Below, piece after piece: positions 59,224 to 63,013 of a stretch of 63,013 nt of DNA (positions within the stretch are counted from its first letter, which is position 1; each line of letters begins with the position of its first letter). The notes under the pieces are model-generated. The model was not told where the DNA came from and ran no database searches. It was given only the letters and a program-made list of their open reading frames with translations. Location of the stretch: positions 1 to 63,013 of the forward strand of contig JACQWK010000316.1 of the NCBI GenBank assembly GCA_016209525.1. Reading direction: 5' to 3'. The DNA comes from Verrucomicrobiota bacterium. GTDB taxonomy: Bacteria; Verrucomicrobiota; Verrucomicrobiia; Limisphaerales; SIBE01. The position numbers and the translations under genes are program-made.

Positions 59224-59668
59224 GACCAAAGCCCTCGACGAATGTTCGGCGGCCTCGTGATGCTGCAATACTGCATGAATTGCTCAAGCGTCAGCCAAAG
59301 TCGCCCAAGTTCGTGAATCTGTCCGCTGGAACGGGCACGGCCCATTTGTCTCCAAAGCCTTCCCGATAAACGTGAAGGTGCGGACAGGGCATTTCCACGC
59401 CGTCGGGATTACGATGCATCGGCCCGCCGAAGTCCAGCCGAACCAACACGACAACCTGTCGCGCCCGGTTCTGATACGTGCCCTTCATTAAGTCAATTCG
59501 ACCGCGACTGACGTCCAGCACGAAACTCTCGCGCTTGTCCGACGAAACCAGCGGAACGGCGATTGAGCCTCCGAGGGCAGGATAGTCATACTCCTGCTCG
59601 TCCACGCGATGCTTTTCCATCGCGATTAGCGCCTCGGCTTCCGCTTGCGTTAGATTGACTTCAGGCAT
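59220..59668 (-). pseudogene. DUF6978 gene, one-base frameshift near the 3' end
   Basis: The intact part (59291-59668, 125 residues) reads [20 protein letters not shown], then [40 protein letters not shown] and FTNLGDFG before a TGA. Shifting one base at GACTTTGGCTG continues the family ending, [20 protein letters not shown], to a TGA at 59220-59222 that overlaps the DUF1828 start. Its start ATG at 59668 overlaps the end of hsdS by eight bases. DUF6978 and DUF1828 genes commonly travel as a pair. Function unknown. Confidence 0.82.
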
Positions 59669-60560
59669 GGGCGACTTCTTTAACAGACTGGACTGCCGAT
59701 TGCACGCGCAACTCGCCCGACAGCAGCTTCGGCAGCAGCGCGTCCCGCAACGCGGCGAGGGTGCGGGATTCGTCGTCGTGAGCTTTCATCTGTGCAAACA
59801 CCGTGCGGGCGAAGTGGCCAAATCGTTCCGCAAGTTCTGTGGGCGGAACGGCGATGATGAAATGGTTCAGGCAATCGGCAGGAACTCTCTGGCGTCCGCT
59901 CGTGCCGGTCATGTTCGAAATGGCGAACGCGCGGAATTCGTCAGTGCGGGCAAGAAAGTAGGCGAACTCTGTCGGCAGCCGCTGCTTCGGGCGAAGCACG
60001 AAGTATTCGGTCGAACCCCAGCCGACTTTGCCGTCGCCGAGAAAATCCACGAAGCACGACTTTCCGTTTTCCAAGCAGGGCGTGATGCGCGCGACGAGGG
60101 TGTCGCCATCCAGGAAGCCCATGCCTGAGCCGAACTCGCGATCATAAACTTCAAGCGCGCGAGCCAAGCGCGTCGGCATGTTCGCCATGTCGAGGTATGG
60201 TGCGACCTCGCCTTTGCGAAGCGAGCGCGGCGGATTCACCTCGATGGCTTCTGGCAGCCGCATTTCACGCCAGCCTTTGGGGAGGGCGGATTGGGTGGCG
60301 TCCACGAACCAGGATTTGAACAGGCTCTGGGCCAGCGCCTCCAGCGTCTCATTCATCCGCCGGTGCAACTCAATCTTGTCGTCCAGCTTCCCCAACACCG
60401 AGGTGATGGCGCGCTGTTCGGGGAGGGGGGGAAGCGGAATCACGAACGACTCAATATGTCCCTTAGTGATCGCTCGGCGAGACCCGCCAGCATTGAACGA
60501 TTCGATGTAGTCTTTGACTTGAGGGTGCGTCAGGTAACTGAGAAGAAAACCGGGTCGCAC
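59661..60560 (-). CDS. hsdS: Type I RM specificity subunit, C-terminal part (after a frameshift)
   Basis: 299 residues continuing the first half in another frame. It shows the end of target-recognition domain 1 ([20 protein letters not shown]), the central conserved helix ([25 protein letters not shown]), target-recognition domain 2 ([40 protein letters not shown]) and the C-terminal conserved helix ([16 protein letters not shown]). HsdS sets the DNA site read by the methyltransferase and nuclease. The apparent start is a GTG inside the old frame and is unlikely to be used. Confidence 0.9.
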   Translation of the reverse strand: MRPGFLLSYLTHPQVKDYIESFNAGGSRRAITKGHIESFVIPLPPLPEQRAITSVLGKLDDKIELHRRMNETLEALAQSLFKSWFVDATQSALPKGWREMRLPEAIEVNPPRSLRKGEVAPYLDMANMPTRLARALEVYDREFGSGMGFLDGDTLVARITPCLENGKSCFVDFLGDGKVGWGSTEYFVLRPKQRLPTEFAYFLARTDEFRAFAISNMTGTSGRQRVPADCLNHFIIAVPPTELAERFGHFARTVFAQMKAHDDESRTLAALRDALLPKLLSGELRVQSAVQSVKEVAHA

Positions 60561-60937
60561 TTATCCCGTCGCGGTCGAATGAGCATGACATGTTGGTTCA
60601 CGCAGGCCGGAAGCACGCGCTCCGGAACAAGTGTGGAACGGGCAAACGTAATGCCATCGCCGGTGATGTTGAGCAAAGCATCGCCAACTTGAACTTCAGC
60701 GCCTGCAAGTTCGGCCGCTTGTTCGTCTGTAATAAACGCGAGGCCAGTCTCGTCGAAACGGCGGTCGAAAACATTCTGGCTGCGAATCAGTGCAAATCTT
60801 TCGCGGCTCGGAAGGTAGCTGCTCTCGCCGCCTCTCGGAGTTGCGCCGGATTTCACCTTGCTGGCGACTTCCTCCAGGTGAACCAAGCTCCAGCCTGCTG
60901 GAACTTTGCCCAAGGGCGATGTGTGGCGGTGGCTCAC
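60530..60937 (-). CDS. hsdS: Type I RM specificity subunit, N-terminal part (before a frameshift)
   Basis: 135 residues covering most of target-recognition domain 1: GKVPAGWSLVHLEEVASKVK, SGATPRGGESSYLPS, RSQNVFDRRFDETGLAFITD, VQVGDALLNITGDGITFARS, and [19 protein letters not shown]. After that the frame ends at a TGA while the family sequence (FLLSYLTHP) continues in another frame, so one base was lost near 60545-60552 (GACCCGGTTTTCTTC). The GTG at 60937 follows an AGGAGG site at six bases, a strong and clear start. Confidence 0.9.
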   Translation of the reverse strand: MSHRHTSPLGKVPAGWSLVHLEEVASKVKSGATPRGGESSYLPSRERFALIRSQNVFDRRFDETGLAFITDEQAAELAGAEVQVGDALLNITGDGITFARSTLVPERVLPACVNQHVMLIRPRRDKCDPVFFSVT

Positions 60938-61054
60938 GGCTTGCCTCCTTTCCCGCGCGGGGGCGCGTGATGGGCGTGCCTTGGCAATAGCTCCTGCGAC
61001 CGATGGGACAGCGGCGACAGAGCGGGCGCGGGCATTGAGGGAGTGGAAGGAGCG

Positions 61055-61714
61055 TCAGCCATCATGCGGGCCTCCTCGGGATTGTTTGGCGCGGGCGGCC
61101 AATCGCGCGCGGGTCATGCGTTCGCGCAGGCCGCCATCCCTCAGGAAATCCTGTTCCAGTCGGCGGAGTTGCTGGTCGAGCAGGTAGTTGGCCTGGTGAA
61201 TCAGGCAGATCAGAATGTTGGCCACCACTTCCGCCGGGCGGGTTTCAATGAACTCACGAAAGTCCTCGTAAAAGAGGTTGTCTTTCTTTCCGAGCTTGCG
61301 CACGTAGAGGGCTTCCTTGGCGTTCTTGTCCCAGAGGCGGAGGCCGTGCTGGCGCAGGTAGTCCTTATAGTCACCCAGCAACTCCTCCAGGCTGGCGCGG
61401 GCCACATTGGTCAGCGTGAGTTCGGCTTCCTTGGACGTGCCGGAAATGCGGCTGCCTTCGGCGATGTTCTTGTTGCCACTGCGCGCGGCCTGCACCATTT
61501 GGTCGTGGGTGCGGGATCGTTTGTCAATGAAGCGGTCGCAGAAGCGCACGGTGGCGTCGTAGATGATCTGGGTCTTGGGGTAGGAGAAGAGTTTTTGGTA
61601 TCCGCCATGCGGGGGAATGAAGCCTTCCTCATGGGACAGATGGGACTGAGGCAACGGATGGCTGGCATCGGTCGCCTTCGTTACATCGGTCGCATTTCTC
61701 TTTCGCTCAGGCAT
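61055..61714 (-). CDS. Four-helix-bundle suffix-domain protein of the type I RM operon
   Basis: 219 residues. It belongs to the family related to proteins encoded in 23S rRNA intervening sequences: [60 protein letters not shown] and [19 protein letters not shown]. After that come [20 protein letters not shown] and a C-terminal suffix of [20 protein letters not shown] type. Members frequently sit between hsdM and hsdS. No enzyme function is known; a structural role in the complex is inference. Its ATG at 61714 overlaps the hsdM stop by eight bases, so translation is coupled. Confidence 0.9.
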   Translation of the reverse strand: MPERKRNATDVTKATDASHPLPQSHLSHEEGFIPPHGGYQKLFSYPKTQIIYDATVRFCDRFIDKRSRTHDQMVQAARSGNKNIAEGSRISGTSKEAELTLTNVARASLEELLGDYKDYLRQHGLRLWDKNAKEALYVRKLGKKDNLFYEDFREFIETRPAEVVANILICLIHQANYLLDQQLRRLEQDFLRDGGLRERMTRARLAARAKQSRGGPHDG

Positions 61715-63013
61715 GGCTCAAGGGCTTCAGGTTCTGACGAATCGCCTTCTCCAGCTTTGCTGACTCCGCGAATTGTTCTTCCAGCTTCGCGGTCAGGCGC
61801 TTCATCTTTTGCTCGAACGGTTCGCCATCATCTTCGGCTTCTTCCGCGCCGACGTAGCGGCCCGGCGTCAGAACAAAGCCGTGGGCGCGGATTTCATCAA
61901 GCTTGGCGGATTTGCAGAAACCGGCGATGTCGGAGTAGTTGAGAGTTGATGGTTGAAGGTTGATAGCTTTGTCGCCCCGCCAAGCGTGATACGTGCCGGC
62001 GATTTTCTGGATGTCGTCGCCGGTCAGTTCGCGGTGGACGCGGTCAATCATTCGACTGAGTTTGCGCGCATCAAGGAACAACGTATCACCGCGCCGGTCT
62101 CGGTAGGGCGCGTCACTCCGTGCGCGCCGGTCTGCGGCGGGCAGAGAACTGCCCGCCCGACCAGTTGTGCTTCGCGTCAAGAACCACAAGCACACCGGAA
62201 TCTGCGTCGAGTAAAAGAGTTGCCCCGGCAACGCGACCATGCAGTCCACGAGGTCGGCTTCGCTGATGGCCTGGCGGATTTCTCCTTCGCCGGATTGGTT
62301 GGAGGACATGCTGCCGTTGGCGAGAACGAACCCGGCCACGCCCGCGGGCGCGTGGTGATGGATGAAGTGCTGCACCCACGCGAAGTTGGCGTTGCCCACC
62401 GGCGGCGCGCCGAACTTCCAGCGGAGGTCGTCGCGCAGGCGGTCGCCGCTCCAGTCGCTCATGTTGAAGGGCGGATTGGCCAGGATGTAATCGGCCTTGA
62501 GATTTTTGTGCAGGTCGCGATGGAAGCTGTCGGCGGGTTCATCGCCGAGGTCGCCTTCGATGCCGCGAATGGCGAGGTTCATTTTGGCCAGCCGCCAGGT
62601 CGTGGGATTACTTTCCTGCCCGAAGATGCTGAGGTCGCCTTTGGCTTTGCCGCCATTGCCGTTGCCCGTGGCGTGAGCCTTCACGAACTCGACGCTTTGC
62701 ACGAACATGCCGCCCGAACCGCAACAGGGGTCGAAGACGCGGCCTTTCCACGGCGCGAGCATTTCGACGAGGAGTTGCACGACGCAGCGGAGTGTGTAGA
62801 ACTGGCCGCCTTTCTTGCCCTCGGCGCTGGCGAACTGGGCCAGAAAGTACTCGTAAACGCGGCCGAGTATGTCTTTGGCACGATCTGCAGGGCTGCCGAG
62901 CCCGATGTCGCTCACTAGATTGATGAGCTGGCCGAGGCGCTGCTTGTCCAGGCCGAGCCGGGCGAAGTCCTTCGGCAGCACATTCTTGAGGGAAGGGTTG
63001 TCCCGCTCGATCG
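61707..63013 (-). CDS. hsdM: Type I RM methyltransferase subunit, N-terminus beyond the window
   Basis: About 435 residues are visible; the frame stays open to the window end ([19 protein letters not shown]), so the N-terminal helical domain starts outside. Motifs: [34 protein letters not shown] (SAM-binding), [14 protein letters not shown] with the NPPF catalytic motif for N6-adenine methylation, [20 protein letters not shown], and the C-terminal [20 protein letters not shown]. Two stretches appear to be repeat-derived inserts (62102-62163 and 61937-61967) yet keep the frame. First gene of the operon on the minus strand. Confidence 0.95.
   Translation of the reverse strand, partial: IERDNPSLKNVLPKDFARLGLDKQRLGQLINLVSDIGLGSPADRAKDILGRVYEYFLAQFASAEGKKGGQFYTLRCVVQLLVEMLAPWKGRVFDPCCGSGGMFVQSVEFVKAHATGNGNGGKAKGDLSIFGQESNPTTWRLAKMNLAIRGIEGDLGDEPADSFHRDLHKNLKADYILANPPFNMSDWSGDRLRDDLRWKFGAPPVGNANFAWVQHFIHHHAPAGVAGFVLANGSMSSNQSGEGEIRQAISEADLVDCMVALPGQLFYSTQIPVCLWFLTRSTTGRAGSSLPAADRRARSDAPYRDRRGDTLFLDARKLSRMIDRVHRELTGDDIQKIAGTYHAWRGDKAINLQPSTLNYSDIAGFCKSAKLDEIRAHGFVLTPGRYVGAEEAEDDGEPFEQKMKRLTAKLEEQFAESAKLEKAIRQNLKPLSHA
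62102..62163. repeat. Repeat segment read in frame inside hsdM
   Basis: GGTAGGGCGCGTCACTCCGT and the hairpin GGCGGGCAGAGAACTGCCCG encode [20 protein letters not shown], between the conserved CLWFLTR and RDRRGDTLF blocks where family members have a short linker. Confidence 0.65.

Noticed and set aside
1..63013. CRISPR array
   Set aside because: Repeats are palindromic, dispersed and of many types; no evenly spaced direct repeats with unique spacers, and no cas genes.

Overview
This window looks like chromosomal DNA of a free-living Verrucomicrobium, most likely a Pedosphaera/Limisphaerales-type soil or freshwater lineage. This is inferred from gene content, not from a marker gene. The DNA is GC-rich. 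It carries three DUF1080 proteins, a TAT-exported Gfo/Idh/MocA oxidoreductase, pseudopilins with the N-terminal methylation motif, several secreted LamG, CotH, PQQ-propeller and FG-GAP proteins ending in a short 'FYRL' type tail, and very many interspersed palindromic repeats. I saw no rRNA, tRNA or CRISPR array.

Layout. 0-7 kb: a histone-deacetylase-like amidohydrolase, a secreted DUF1080 protein, then a forward trio (HPS/OMPDC-like aldolase, MDR dehydrogenase, TIM-barrel isomerase) that reads as a sugar catabolic set. 7-18 kb: DUF4956, a VTC polyphosphate-polymerase-like domain, two broken LamG proteins and a giant CotH/lamin-tail protein. 18-24 kb: a WD40 pseudogene, a CheB-CheR-PAS fusion, a histidine kinase and a truncated copy of that kinase. 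24-30 kb: monothiol glutaredoxin, panC interrupted by an amber codon, nadB, and a kexin-like subtilase. 29.8-30.3 kb: two tandem copies of what looks like a small-RNA gene, each with its own promoter and intrinsic terminator. 30-40 kb: GNAT, DUF1611, an amino-acid permease, a DUF1080/Gfo/DUF1080 island and a glycosyltransferase. 40-57 kb: molybdenum-hydroxylase maturation (MocA-like, XdhC), pseudopilins and many secreted surface or carbohydrate-binding proteins. 57-63 kb: a type I restriction-modification operon on the minus strand (hsdM, four-helix-bundle suffix protein, hsdS, DUF6978, DUF1828/1829, hsdR). It is badly damaged: hsdS and the DUF6978 gene are frameshifted and hsdR is reduced to a fragment.

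The most striking signal is the repeat landscape. Several palindromic elements are bounded by conserved terminal inverted repeats and flanked by exact or near-exact 9-bp direct repeats, so they look like transposed non-autonomous (MITE-like) elements. Their palindromic cores are exchanged between different terminal types. Some copies sit inside other repeats, some form part of coding regions (hsdM, the subtilase N-terminus), and some have displaced start codons.

Many genes here carry single premature stops or one-base frameshifts. They may be real decay or consensus errors in the assembly, and only read-level data can separate the two.
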